Shown: in pieces, positions 7,391 to 16,214 of the stretch
Numbering within the stretch: position 1 is the first letter of the stretch
Layout of the letters: each line of letters begins with the position of its first letter
NCBI GenBank assembly: GCA_016234745.1
Contig: JACRAR010000062.1
Location: 62,001 to 126,000, forward strand
From: Betaproteobacteria bacterium
GTDB taxonomy: Bacteria > Pseudomonadota > Gammaproteobacteria > Burkholderiales > Rhodocyclaceae
Length of the DNA stretch: 64,000 nucleotides
Reading direction: 5' to 3'
Notes under the pieces: generated by a model
Seen by the model: only the letters and a program-made list of their open reading frames with translations
What the model was told of the DNA's origin: nothing
Databases searched by the model: none
Translations under genes and position numbers: made by a program

Positions 7391-10300
7391 TCAGTTCTTG
7401 AGATTTTTAAGCAACTCGCGGATGGCCTGTGCGCGTTCGCGCAGGTTGGCGGTGGCATGGCGCCAGACAAGTTTTTCCGGGCCGGCGAATTTGAGGTTGC
7501 GATCCTTTTGTATCAGTTCGATGATGCATACCGGGTCGATCGGTGGATTGGGAACGAATTGCAATTGTATCGCTTGCGCCGCCGCGTCGATCTTGATGAT
7601 GCCCAAACTTCTTGCAGCTACCCGCAAGCGATGCGTTTCCAGCAGCGCCTGGGCTTGCGGCGGCAATTCGCCGAAACGGTCGATCAACTCCTCCTGGAGT
7701 TCCTGCAGGTGTTCCGTGCTCTCGGCATTCGCCAGACGCTTGTACAGCGTCAACCGTTCGTGAACGTCGGGCGCGTAGTCATCCGGCAAGAGCGCCGGCA
7801 GATTCAGGTCGATGGCTGAAATGACATCGAGCGGCTGGGACAAATCGGGTTCTTTGCCTTCTTTGAGCGATTTCACGGCGGCATTCAACATGGACGTATA
7901 CAAGGCAAAGCCGATCTCGTGAATCTCTCCACTCTGGTTTTCGCCGAGGACTTCCCCGGCACCGCGAATCTCCAGGTCGTGCATGGCGAGGAAAAAGCCC
8001 GAGCCGAGTTCCTCCATCATCTGGATTGCCTCCAGGCGTTTCTGGGCCTGGGCCGAAGGTTTGGCATCCTCGTGGGTCAGCAGGTAGGCATAGGCTTGAT
8101 GGTGGGAACGGCCGACACGGCCGCGCAACTGATGCAACTGCGCCAGGCCAAACTTGTCGGCGCGGTTGATGATGATGGTGTTGGCATGGGGGTTGTCGAT
8201 GCCGGTTTCGATAATCGTCGAACACAGCAGAAGGTTGTGCTTCTGCTGGGTGAATTCGCGCATCACGCGCTCCAGTTCGCGTTCCGGCAACTGGCCGTGG
8301 CCGATCACGATGCGCGCCTCGGGCAGCAGCTTGGCCAGTCGTTCATGCATGTTGGCGATGGTGGCGACTTCGTTGTGCAGGAAATAGACCTGGCCGCCGC
8401 GCTTGAATTCGCGCAGCACCGCTTCGCGTATCAAACCCGGCGACCAGCGCGAGACAAAAGTTTTGATCGCCAGCCGCCGCGAAGGCGCGGTGGCGATCAC
8501 CGAGAAATCGCGCAGCCCTTCGAGCGACAGGCCGAGCGTGCGCGGAATCGGCGTCGCCGTCAGCGTCAGGACATCGACCTCGGCGCGCAGCGTCTTCAGA
8601 ACTTCCTTTTGGCGCACGCCAAAGCGATGTTCCTCGTCGATGATGACCAGCCCCAGGCGTGAGAACTGTACGTCCTTTTGCAGCAAACGATGAGTGCCGA
8701 TGAGGATGTCGATTTTGCCCGCAGCCAGATCCGCGATGGCCTGCTGCTGCTCCTTGTCGCTGCGGAAGCGCGAGATTTCCGCGACTTTCACGGGCCAGTC
8801 GGCGAAACGGTCGTCGAAGGTGCGGTAATGCTGTTCGGCCAGCAGCGTTGTCGGACACAGCACCGCGACCTGTTTGCCGCCCTGGACGGCAATGAATGCG
8901 GCGCGCAGCGCCACCTCCGTCTTGCCGAAGCCGACATCGCCGCAGACCAGGCGGTCCATCGGCTTCCCCGAGCGCATGTCTTTCACAACCGCGTCGATGG
9001 CGGCCAGTTGGTCTGGCGTTTCCTCGAAGCCGAAGCCGTCGGCGAAAGCTTCCAGGTCGTGCTGCCGGAAATCGAACCGATAGCCCTGGCGCATGGCGCG
9101 CTGGGCATACAGGTGCAGCAGTTCCGCGGCGGTGTCGCGCACCTGCTGGGCAGCTTTCTTCTTGGCCTTTTCCCATTGCCCGCTGCCCAGCCGGTGCAGT
9201 TCGACCGCTTCGGGATCGGCGCCGCTGTAGCGGCTGATCAGATGCAATTGCGCTACGGGTACGTAGAGCGTGTCGCCGCCGGCGTATTCGAGATGCAGGA
9301 ACTCGCTGACTTCCTGGTCATCGCCGACGGCGAGATGGGCGAGTCCGAGATAGCGGCCGATGCCGTGAGATTCATGCACGACCGGGTCGCCGATCTTGAG
9401 TTCCGAAAGGTCGCGGAGCCAGCCTTCAAGATTGCTGCGGCGGGCATCCCGTTTGCCCAGGACGCTGCGGGGTCGCGCAGTGGCCGCATACAACTCGTTT
9501 TCAGTGATCAGCGCGATGGCATTGCCGGGCAATAGAAATCCGCCCGAGAGCGGCGCCACGCCCAACATCAGGTTCTCGTCGCTGGCGAGAAAGGCGGCGA
9601 AATCACTGCAGGGCGCGGCAACCATGCCGTATTCTGCGAGGTATTCGCGGATCGTCTCGCGGCGGCCGGCCGACTCGGCGAGCAGCAGGGCGCGGCCGGA
9701 AAAACCTGTGAGAAAAGCCTTTATCGCTGCCAGCGGATCTTCGGCGCGGCGATCGACGGCGATTGCAGGCAAGGGAACGGCCAGGTCGGTGGCATGATCG
9801 ACAGGAGTTGCAGCCGACAGTTGCAAGCGTGGAAAGGCACCGGCGGCGAGGAAAAACTGTTCTTCCGAGAGGAACAGGTCCTGCGGTGGCAGCAAGGGGC
9901 GAGATCGATCGCCGCTCATCATCCGGTGGCGTTCGCGGGTGTCGCGCCAGAATTCCGCGATGGCGGCGGGTACGTCATGATGCTGGAGCAGTACGACCGC
10001 CCTCGGCAGGTAATCAAACAGCGTGGCGGTGCTCTCGAAAAACAGGGGCAGGTAGTATTCGATGCCAGCCGGTGCGATGCCGTTGGAAACGTCTTTGTAG
10101 AGCGCGATGCGTGAGGCGTCGCCTTCGAAAGTTTCGCGGCAGCGCAGGCGGAACTGCGTACGCCCGGCTTCATCGAGCGGAAACTCGCGCGCGGGCAGGG
10201 TGCGAATCTCTGCGACCGGATACAGCGTGCGCTGATTGTCGGCGTCAAAAGTGCGGATGCTTTCGATTTCCTCGTCGAGCAGGTCGATGCGGTAAGGCAG

Positions 10301-10861
10301 AGCCGCACCCATCGGGAACAGATCGACAAGGCCGCCGCGCACGCTGAACTCGCCGGGAGCGACGACCTGCGTGACGTGCTGATAGCCGCCCAGGGTCAGT
10401 TGCGCGCGCAACTTGTCCAGTTCCAGGCGCTCACCCTTTTTGAGAAAGAAGGTGTGAGCAGCGAGGAACGACGGCGGTGCCAGGCGTGTCAATGCGGTGG
10501 TCGCGGCGGTCAGCAGGATCTTGCATTGCGCCTGCGAGACGGCATACAGGGTCGCCAGGCGTTCCGAGATCAGGTCCTGGTGCGGCGAAAAGCTGTCGTA
10601 GGGCAGGGTTTCCCAATCCGGCAGAAGATGCACGCGCAAGTCCGGCGCAAACCAGGCGATTTCATCCTGCAAGCGCTGTGCGGCGAGAGGACTTGCAGTG
10701 ATCACCATCAGCATCTGCCCGCCCGCGAGTTTGCGCGCCAGTTGTGCTGTTGCAAGGGCGTCCGCCGAGCCGGCCAGACTCGGCAGGTCGAGGCGCGTGC
10801 CCGGTTTGGGCAATGCCAAAGCATCAAGCTGCCTCAGCAACGGGGGCGAACGGTCGGACAT
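7391..10861 (-). CDS. mfd: Transcription-repair coupling factor Mfd
   Basis: 1156 residues, full length. The N-terminal UvrB-like module is followed by the RNA-polymerase interaction domain (IGDPVVHESHGIGRYLGLA) and the RecG-type translocase with Walker A GDVGFGKTEVALRAAF and the DEEH box VIIDEEHRFGVRQKE. Motifs TATPIPRTL and LLLCSTIIETGIDNPHANTI, and a C-terminal TRCF domain, follow. Mfd removes RNA polymerase stalled at lesions and recruits UvrA. It ends just before the DAHP synthase gene. Nothing is missing. Confidence 0.97.
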   Translation of the reverse strand: MSDRSPPLLRQLDALALPKPGTRLDLPSLAGSADALATAQLARKLAGGQMLMVITASPLAAQRLQDEIAWFAPDLRVHLLPDWETLPYDSFSPHQDLISERLATLYAVSQAQCKILLTAATTALTRLAPPSFLAAHTFFLKKGERLELDKLRAQLTLGGYQHVTQVVAPGEFSVRGGLVDLFPMGAALPYRIDLLDEEIESIRTFDADNQRTLYPVAEIRTLPAREFPLDEAGRTQFRLRCRETFEGDASRIALYKDVSNGIAPAGIEYYLPLFFESTATLFDYLPRAVVLLQHHDVPAAIAEFWRDTRERHRMMSGDRSRPLLPPQDLFLSEEQFFLAAGAFPRLQLSAATPVDHATDLAVPLPAIAVDRRAEDPLAAIKAFLTGFSGRALLLAESAGRRETIREYLAEYGMVAAPCSDFAAFLASDENLMLGVAPLSGGFLLPGNAIALITENELYAATARPRSVLGKRDARRSNLEGWLRDLSELKIGDPVVHESHGIGRYLGLAHLAVGDDQEVSEFLHLEYAGGDTLYVPVAQLHLISRYSGADPEAVELHRLGSGQWEKAKKKAAQQVRDTAAELLHLYAQRAMRQGYRFDFRQHDLEAFADGFGFEETPDQLAAIDAVVKDMRSGKPMDRLVCGDVGFGKTEVALRAAFIAVQGGKQVAVLCPTTLLAEQHYRTFDDRFADWPVKVAEISRFRSDKEQQQAIADLAAGKIDILIGTHRLLQKDVQFSRLGLVIIDEEHRFGVRQKEVLKTLRAEVDVLTLTATPIPRTLGLSLEGLRDFSVIATAPSRRLAIKTFVSRWSPGLIREAVLREFKRGGQVYFLHNEVATIANMHERLAKLLPEARIVIGHGQLPERELERVMREFTQQKHNLLLCSTIIETGIDNPHANTIIINRADKFGLAQLHQLRGRVGRSHHQAYAYLLTHEDAKPSAQAQKRLEAIQMMEELGSGFFLAMHDLEIRGAGEVLGENQSGEIHEIGFALYTSMLNAAVKSLKEGKEPDLSQPLDVISAIDLNLPALLPDDYAPDVHERLTLYKRLANAESTEHLQELQEELIDRFGELPPQAQALLETHRLRVAARSLGIIKIDAAAQAIQLQFVPNPPIDPVCIIELIQKDRNLKFAGPEKLVWRHATANLRERAQAIRELLKNLKN

Positions 10862-10926
10862 GCGCTAGGAGGGGAAAACGGAATAAAAAGCGGGATGGAC
10901 AGCGAACGAATAATTATAAGCTTCGC

Positions 10927-11826
10927 TCAGCTGCTACCAAGGAGTTCGAGAAGTTCGCCGAAGGATTGGTCGATGGTTTTCCCCGCCGTGTCGAGAACGG
11001 CGTCAGCCTCGTCGTAGAGCGCTGCGCGTCCGGCAAGGATGCGCTGCAGGTCGAGCATGGCTTCTTCGGTGTCGCCGACCGGTCGGGTATCGCCTTGCGC
11101 CGCAACGCGCGCCATGTGTTCCTCGGGCGAAGCCTTGATCCAGATGGTGTGGCAGGAGGAAAGCAGGAGATCGAAGGTGGCGGGCTCCGAGACGATGCCG
11201 CCGCCAGGCGCCAGCACGAAGGCTTCGTTGCTCTCGATCACCGATTCCAGGCTGCGGCGCTCGTAGCGGCGATAAGCTGCCTGGCCGTAAAGCGCAAAGA
11301 TTTCCGGGATGATGATGCCGGCGTCGCGTTCGATGGCCTGTGCAAGCTCCAGAAAGGGCACGCCAAGACGCTTCGACAGGAGGGTACCCAGTGTGGTCTT
11401 TCCCGCACCGCGCAAGCCGATCAGAGCAATCCGCCGGCGCCGGGTGAGTTTGCCTTTACCATCGAACTCGGCAATCAGCAGATTGCGCGCCCGCGCCAGC
11501 TTTTTCGGCGGCAGGCGTGCGAGAAACTGGGTCAGCAGGGTGAGTTCGACTGGCTGTTCGGGTTCTTCCCGCACCAGGTCGGGCAACTGGTTACCCATGG
11601 CTTGGGCGATCTGACGCAACAAGATGATCGAAATGTTGCCATGACCGGTCTCGAGCTGCGCCAAATAGCGCTCCGACACACCCGAATCCTGTGCCAGAGC
11701 CTTGCGCGTCATACCGTGCCGCGCGCGCAGATCGCGGATGCGTTCGCCGAGGATGCGCAGGTAATCGTTCTCGGCTGCGCTCAGATCCGGTCGCTGCAAT
11801 TTTTCGGGACTTTCACTTTTAGGCAT
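10927..11826 (-). CDS. BzdR/BoxR-type regulator: XRE-family HTH fused to a shikimate-kinase-like domain
   Basis: 299 residues. Residues about 22-85 are a helix-turn-helix of the XRE type (RDLRARHGMTRKALAQDSGVS, YLAQLETGHGNIS). A linker to about 130 is followed by a shikimate-kinase-like domain with P-loop GLRGAGKTT (137-145) and the APGGGIV turn. This architecture is that of BzdR and BoxR of Azoarcus, where the kinase-like part binds benzoyl-CoA and releases repression of anaerobic (bzd) or aerobic (box) benzoate genes. A role as benzoyl-CoA-sensing repressor fits the divergent DUF4863/ligase genes and the dch-had-oah operon 17 kb away. Whether it is the BzdR or the BoxR orthologue cannot be told by eye. 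Confidence 0.9.
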   Translation of the reverse strand: MPKSESPEKLQRPDLSAAENDYLRILGERIRDLRARHGMTRKALAQDSGVSERYLAQLETGHGNISIILLRQIAQAMGNQLPDLVREEPEQPVELTLLTQFLARLPPKKLARARNLLIAEFDGKGKLTRRRRIALIGLRGAGKTTLGTLLSKRLGVPFLELAQAIERDAGIIIPEIFALYGQAAYRRYERRSLESVIESNEAFVLAPGGGIVSEPATFDLLLSSCHTIWIKASPEEHMARVAAQGDTRPVGDTEEAMLDLQRILAGRAALYDEADAVLDTAGKTIDQSFGELLELLGSS

Positions 11827-11889
11827 GTCGTCCTTGCTGCGGGCATTTTTGGAACAGGATGAATTATACTTCCTTGTCTCGGATTCTAT

Positions 11890-11963
11890 TGCACTATAGT
11901 GATTTGGGCAGGGCGGGGTTTGGCCCTACAATTGCAGGCGGCTCGCATACATCAAGGAATGCA
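11890..11963. promoter_or_regulatory. Divergent regulatory region with TGCA repeats and a CACTATAGTG palindrome
   Basis: The 140-bp gap between the BzdR/BoxR-type regulator and the DUF4863 gene contains TGCA at 11890-11893, 11933-11936 and 11960-11963. The first is part of a perfect 10-bp palindrome, CACTATAGTG (11892-11901), which also contains a -10-like TATAGT. Direct TGCA repeats are reported for BzdR operators of Azoarcus. Binding of the adjacent regulator is inference; chance occurrence of such short words is possible. Confidence 0.35.
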
Positions 11964-11966
11964 CCC

Positions 11967-12440
11967 ATGACCACAGTCGAGGTCTTTACCCGTCGGGTTG
12001 CCGAAGTCACGGCGGCGATTGCTGGGCAAGCTCTTGATCACACCCTGGAGGCCCGGCTCAATGCCGAGTTTCCGGCGGGCGGGAATTTTTTCAAGGAGAC
12101 GCGCCTAGCCTGCGAAGCAGCGATACGCGCCGGTTGGATGTGTCAGCAGGGAGAGGGTTCGCGGCGCTTCGGCCGAATTGTTCAGCCTGCTGCGACAACC
12201 CATGGTTTCAGTATCGACGTAGTCGACCTGACCGACATCATCGGTCCGCACCATCGGCATCCCACCGGCGAGATCGACATGATCATGCCCTTGACGCCGA
12301 CAGCACGTTTCGACGGACGCGGCGAGGGTTGGCTGGTCTATCCCCCGAACAGCGCCCACCGCCCAACCGTCAGCGCTGGCCGCGCATTGATTCTGTATCT
12401 GTTGCCGAACGGCGAGATTGAATTTACCGATACCAAATAA
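11967..12440 (+). CDS. DUF4863 family protein (4-hydroxylaminobenzoate lyase-like)
   Basis: 157 residues, starting at the ATG at 11967 because AAGGA (11954-11958) lies at proper distance; the frame is open further upstream without a ribosome site. The C-terminal half has a cupin-like pattern (IIGPHHRHPTGEIDMIMPL ... GWLVYPPNSAHRPTVSAG), with His and Glu residues that could hold a metal. The family includes PnbB, the 4-hydroxylaminobenzoate lyase of nitrobenzoate degraders, but most members sit beside benzoate-CoA ligase and box genes and are uncharacterised. Here it precedes a benzoate-CoA ligase by 15 bp and is divergent from the BzdR/BoxR-type regulator. A role in aerobic benzoyl-CoA metabolism seems more likely than nitrobenzoate degradation. 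Confidence 0.75.
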   Translation: MTTVEVFTRRVAEVTAAIAGQALDHTLEARLNAEFPAGGNFFKETRLACEAAIRAGWMCQQGEGSRRFGRIVQPAATTHGFSIDVVDLTDIIGPHHRHPTGEIDMIMPLTPTARFDGRGEGWLVYPPNSAHRPTVSAGRALILYLLPNGEIEFTDTK

Positions 12441-12455
12441 GCCAAGGAGAAGATC

Positions 12456-14084
12456 ATGGGTTACACGATGTCCGCGGCGGATCATGGGACAAGCCCACCC
12501 GTCGTAACGATTCCGCGAGACTACAACGCGGCCGATGACCTGATCGGGCGCAACCTGACTGCCGGCCGCGGCAGCAAGGTGGCGATCCGCGATGATAGCG
12601 GCGAATACACCTACGCCCAATTGGCGGAAAGAATCAACCGCTTTGCCAATGTTCTGGGCGGGCTCGGCGTGAATATGGAAAACCGCGCTTTTATCGCCCT
12701 CTACGACAGCATCGATTTCCCCGCCGCATTTCTGGGCTGCATCAAGGCCGGCGTGGTGCCGATCGCCGCCAATACCCTGCTTACCGCAGCAGATTACGAC
12801 TTCATGCTGAATGATTGCCGCGCTTCCGTGCTCGTTGTGTCGGCAGGACTGTTGCCCGTTTTCCAGCCGCTGCTGGCAAAAGCACCCCATCTCAAGCATG
12901 TGATCGTTTCCGGTGAGTGCTCGAATCTTCCTGCGGGAATGAAGCATCTCAGCGATCTCATGGCGCAAGCCGCGCCCGACCACAAGACTGCCCCCACCTG
13001 TTGCGATGATGCGTGCTTCTGGCTGTATTCGTCCGGTTCGACCGGCAAGCCGAAAGGTACCGTGCATATTCAAAGCAGCCTGATTCTGACTGCCGAACTG
13101 TATGCAAAACCGGTACTGGGAATCTGTGCAGACGACACCGTGTTCTCCGCTGCCAAGCTGTTCTTCGCCTACGGGTTGGGCAACGGTTTGACCTTCCCCC
13201 TGTCAGTCGGCGCGACCGCGGTGCTGATGGCAGAAAGGCCGACGCCAGTGTCGGTTGGCAAGGTATTGCGCCAGTACCAGCCCACCATTTTTTATGGCGT
13301 GCCTACCCTGTATGCGGCGATGCTGGCGAGTCCCGATCTGCCGCGTCGCGAGGAACTGCCCAGGCTGCGCCGTTGCACCTCGGCAGGCGAAGCCTTGCCG
13401 GCAGATATCGGCAGGCGCTGGCAGGAGCATACCGGTATCGATATCCTTGACGGCATCGGTTCCACCGAAATGCTGCACATCTTTCTTTCCAACCGTCCCG
13501 GCGACGTGCGCTATGGCAGCACCGGGAAACCGGTACCGGGCTATGAACTGCGCCTGGTGGACGAGGCAGGGCAGCTTGTCACCCGCGGCAACATGGGTGA
13601 ACTGCAAGTCAATGGACCAAGTTCGGCGATCATGTATTGGAATAATCGCGAGAAAAGCCTGGCGACCTTCAATGGACCATGGACGCGTTGCGGCGACAAA
13701 TATGTCGAGGATGAAGATGGCTATTTCATTTATTGCGGCCGTTCCGATGACATGCTCAAGGTGTCGGGTATCTATGTCTCGCCCTTCGAAGTGGAAGCCG
13801 CATTGATGACGCATCCTGCGGTGCTGGAAGCCGCCGTGGTAGGCGCCGCAGACGAAGATGCCTTGATCAAGCCGAAGGCCTATATTGTCCTCAAAACAGG
13901 TATGGATTCTTCGCCGCAACTTGCCGAGGAACTGCAAGTGCATGTCAAGAGCAAACTGGCGCCGTACAAATATCCGCGCTGGATTGAATTCATTCCTGAG
14001 TTGCCAAAAACTGCGACAGGCAAGATCCAGCGCTTCAAATTGCGCGGCCAGAGGCAAGGCGCTTTCGCAACCCCGGAGTCCTAG
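12456..14084 (+). CDS. bclA: Benzoate-CoA ligase (ANL superfamily)
   Basis: 542 residues. It activates benzoate or a substituted benzoate to the CoA thioester with ATP, the entry step for both aerobic (box) and anaerobic (bcr/bzd) routes. The adenylation loop YSSGSTGKPKGTVH is at residues 191-204, followed by YGVPTLYAAMLAS, CTSAGEALP, DGIGSTEMLHIFLSN, the hinge GRSDDMLKVSGIYVSP, and the catalytic Lys in PKTATGKIQRFKLR near the C-terminus. These blocks are those of the BadA/BclA benzoate-CoA ligase subfamily. Exact substrate (benzoate, 3- or 4-hydroxybenzoate, halobenzoates) cannot be fixed by eye. It has a good AAGGAG ribosome site and is followed within 20 bp by a diverged paralogue. Confidence 0.86.
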   Translation: MGYTMSAADHGTSPPVVTIPRDYNAADDLIGRNLTAGRGSKVAIRDDSGEYTYAQLAERINRFANVLGGLGVNMENRAFIALYDSIDFPAAFLGCIKAGVVPIAANTLLTAADYDFMLNDCRASVLVVSAGLLPVFQPLLAKAPHLKHVIVSGECSNLPAGMKHLSDLMAQAAPDHKTAPTCCDDACFWLYSSGSTGKPKGTVHIQSSLILTAELYAKPVLGICADDTVFSAAKLFFAYGLGNGLTFPLSVGATAVLMAERPTPVSVGKVLRQYQPTIFYGVPTLYAAMLASPDLPRREELPRLRRCTSAGEALPADIGRRWQEHTGIDILDGIGSTEMLHIFLSNRPGDVRYGSTGKPVPGYELRLVDEAGQLVTRGNMGELQVNGPSSAIMYWNNREKSLATFNGPWTRCGDKYVEDEDGYFIYCGRSDDMLKVSGIYVSPFEVEAALMTHPAVLEAAVVGAADEDALIKPKAYIVLKTGMDSSPQLAEELQVHVKSKLAPYKYPRWIEFIPELPKTATGKIQRFKLRGQRQGAFATPES

Positions 14085-14104
14085 CTCCCCTGGAGCAGGC
14101 TTTC

Positions 14105-15598
14105 ATGAACGCAGCCGCTGACCTGCTCGCAATAGGCGTCGAGGATAGCATCGCACTGGAGTGCGGCGAGCGGCGGTTGAGCTATGGTGAATTGCGCAAT
14201 GCCGTGTGCCGGTCTGCAGGTGCCTGGCGGCAACTGGGCTTGCAGGCCGATGAACGCGTGCTTGTTTTCGCTCCGGATGGCATCGATTGGGTGGTCGCTT
14301 ACCTTGGCTCGATCGCCGCAGGCGGTGTCGCTGTCGGATTGAATTCGCGCCTGTTCGAAAAAGAACTCGGCATCATCCTGAATGAAAGCGGTGCGCGTTT
14401 CATCTGGTGCGAAGCGGATTCCTTGCCGCTGCTGACGCGAATCTGCAATACCTTGCAAAATGCGCCGAAGATCGTTGTTGGAGGCGACCAGGCTTCTCCC
14501 TGGCAACTATTGCTCGACTCGGCCGCTTCTCTGAAGCCGGTGCCTCGCACCGCAGAGGACATGGCACTGTGGATTTACACCTCGGGAACGACCGGCAGGC
14601 CCAAGGCCGTGATCCATGCGCAACGCGTTGCCGAGAACTGTGCTCTGCTGGGACGGCAGGTACTCGGCTTGTCTTCTGCGGATCGTTTGTACGCGTCATC
14701 GAAACTGTTTTTTGCCTATCCCTTGGCCAACAGCCTGTTTGCCGGATTAAGACTGGGCGCCACGGTCATTCTCGACGGCGAATGGCCGACGGCGGAGCGT
14801 GTTGCAGAAATTTGCGAACGCCATCACCCGACGGTCTTGTTCAGTGTGCCTACGCTCTACCGCAAGCTGGCCCAAGGCGATACTCCAGGCCGGCTCATCG
14901 CTGCCGGCGTGCGTCATTTTGTTTCCGCCGGCGAATCCTTGCCGCTTTCCGTGCGCAGGGAACTGCAACAGGCCACCGGGGTGTCGCCACTGAGCGGCTA
15001 TGGCACATCAGAGACCATGAGCCTGATGCTGTACTGCCAGGACGATTCGGGCCTGTTGCGCCCCACGCCGCGGACTGAAGTGCGCGAAGACATTGGCTCG
15101 GCTGCTGCGGACACAGGGTTGCCGCGGCGACTCTGGTTGCGTCATCCTTCCGTTGCGATTGGCTACTGGCAGCGTCCGGCAGAACAGCATGATTTTTCGG
15201 AAGGCTGGTTCTCGCCCGGCGACATGTTCCTGCCGCATGCCGAAAACATCTGGGAATTTTCCGGGCGTACCGATGACATGCTGAAAATTTCAGGCCAGTG
15301 GGTCAGCACCATCGCCGTCGACCAGGCATTGCTGTCCGCCTGCGGCGATAGTGTGCAGGACCTTGGCAGTGCCGCAATCCAGAACGAGCAGGGTTTGACG
15401 GAACTCGCGGTTTTCGTCGTCGCTTCGGTGGGTTGCGAGGAAGCTGCGAATGCGCGGCTGACTGCCGGAATCGCCGCGTTGCCGGGCTTCAAGCGGCCGC
15501 GGCGGATCTGCTTTGTCGATCAATTGCCGCGCACGGCAACAGGAAAACTGCAGCGTAACAGGCTGGCTTCCATGATTTCGGAGCAAGGCTCGGCGTAA
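14105..15598 (+). CDS. Second, diverged benzoate-CoA-ligase-like enzyme
   Basis: 497 residues. It is similar in layout to the preceding ligase but about 45 residues shorter, mostly at the N-terminus. The adenylation loop YTSGTTGRPKAVIH is at 158-171, then FSVPTLYRKLAQGD, VSAGESLPLSVRRE, GYGTSETMSLMLY, GRTDDMLKISGQWVS and the C-terminal catalytic Lys motif PRTATGKLQRNRL. All catalytic motifs are intact. The C-terminal domain is unusual in DLGSAAIQNEQGLTELAVFVV, where acyl-CoA ligases normally carry an AVVGVxD block. It probably activates a different aromatic acid (for example a hydroxybenzoate) in the same operon. A 120-bp gap follows. Confidence 0.8.
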   Translation: MNAAADLLAIGVEDSIALECGERRLSYGELRNAVCRSAGAWRQLGLQADERVLVFAPDGIDWVVAYLGSIAAGGVAVGLNSRLFEKELGIILNESGARFIWCEADSLPLLTRICNTLQNAPKIVVGGDQASPWQLLLDSAASLKPVPRTAEDMALWIYTSGTTGRPKAVIHAQRVAENCALLGRQVLGLSSADRLYASSKLFFAYPLANSLFAGLRLGATVILDGEWPTAERVAEICERHHPTVLFSVPTLYRKLAQGDTPGRLIAAGVRHFVSAGESLPLSVRRELQQATGVSPLSGYGTSETMSLMLYCQDDSGLLRPTPRTEVREDIGSAAADTGLPRRLWLRHPSVAIGYWQRPAEQHDFSEGWFSPGDMFLPHAENIWEFSGRTDDMLKISGQWVSTIAVDQALLSACGDSVQDLGSAAIQNEQGLTELAVFVVASVGCEEAANARLTAGIAALPGFKRPRRICFVDQLPRTATGKLQRNRLASMISEQGSA

Positions 15599-15638
15599 GA
15601 TAATCGAATAGTCCTGTTATGCAGGATATTGCGGGTAG

Positions 15639-15668
15639 TTGTGTAAAACCACCTATTACATGTAGTAT
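15639..15668 (+). promoter_or_regulatory. Weak candidate sigma-70 promoter for the thioesterase/ligase/RidA genes
   Basis: TTGTGT (15639-15644) and TAGTAT (15663-15668) are separated by 18 bp in an AT-rich stretch of the 119-bp gap after the second ligase. The match is modest and no operator was recognised, apart from a TGCA at 15620-15623. Confidence 0.25.
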
Positions 15669-15717
15669 ATTTCATGCCTGTCGGGTTCGCCCAACTTCAA
15701 ATACTTGAACGATTTTA

Positions 15718-16191
15718 ATGATTCCCATGCCGCGCGGTCTTTTCATATCGCATTACCCGATCCGGTTTTCGCATACGGACATGGCGGGTATTGTCTATTA
15801 CCCGAATTTTTTCGACATGTTCCAAACCGTCGTCGAAGACTGGTTCGATCATTGGCTCGGCATACGCTACGCAACCTTGATCAGCGAACGCAAGGTGGCC
15901 TTGCCCTCGGTCCGGGCCGCCTGCGATTTCCTGAGCCCGGCGCGGATTGGCGACACGCTCGATTTGACTGTGCGTTTGGATAAAATTGGCCGGACATCGA
16001 TCGCAATCCGAATCGACGGAGCGGTTCGCGGTGCGCCGTCTTTACGCGGCGAGGTTGTACTGGTTACGCTTTCCCTGGAGACCTTCAAGTCGATTCCGAT
16101 TCCTGCGGATATCGCCGCTCGTCTTGAGGACTATCGCAATTCCACCTCAAGCAATTCTCCTGCCACGGGTGGGGATTCAAACGTCAACTGA
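15718..16191 (+). CDS. 4-hydroxybenzoyl-CoA thioesterase-family (hot-dog) protein
   Basis: 157 residues; the start could also be the ATG at 15727, as neither has a clear ribosome site. The N-terminus has the hot-dog signature PIRFSHTDMAGIVYYPNFFDMFQTVVEDW, in which the Asp of HTDMAG is the catalytic residue of the 4HBT group, followed by VRAACDFLSPARIGDTLDL. Proteins of this group hydrolyse aryl-CoA thioesters. Located just upstream of a 2-aminobenzoate-CoA-ligase-like gene, it may release CoA from dead-end aryl-CoA products and so protect the CoA pool. Substrate is inference. Confidence 0.85.
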   Translation: MIPMPRGLFISHYPIRFSHTDMAGIVYYPNFFDMFQTVVEDWFDHWLGIRYATLISERKVALPSVRAACDFLSPARIGDTLDLTVRLDKIGRTSIAIRIDGAVRGAPSLRGEVVLVTLSLETFKSIPIPADIAARLEDYRNSTSSNSPATGGDSNVN

Positions 16192-16214
16192 TTTCTGGTT
16201 ATAGGAGTGTGACC

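Noticed and set aside
14105-15598. The second benzoate-type ligase as a decayed pseudogene of the first
   Set aside because: All catalytic motifs including the C-terminal Lys are intact and the frame is uninterrupted.
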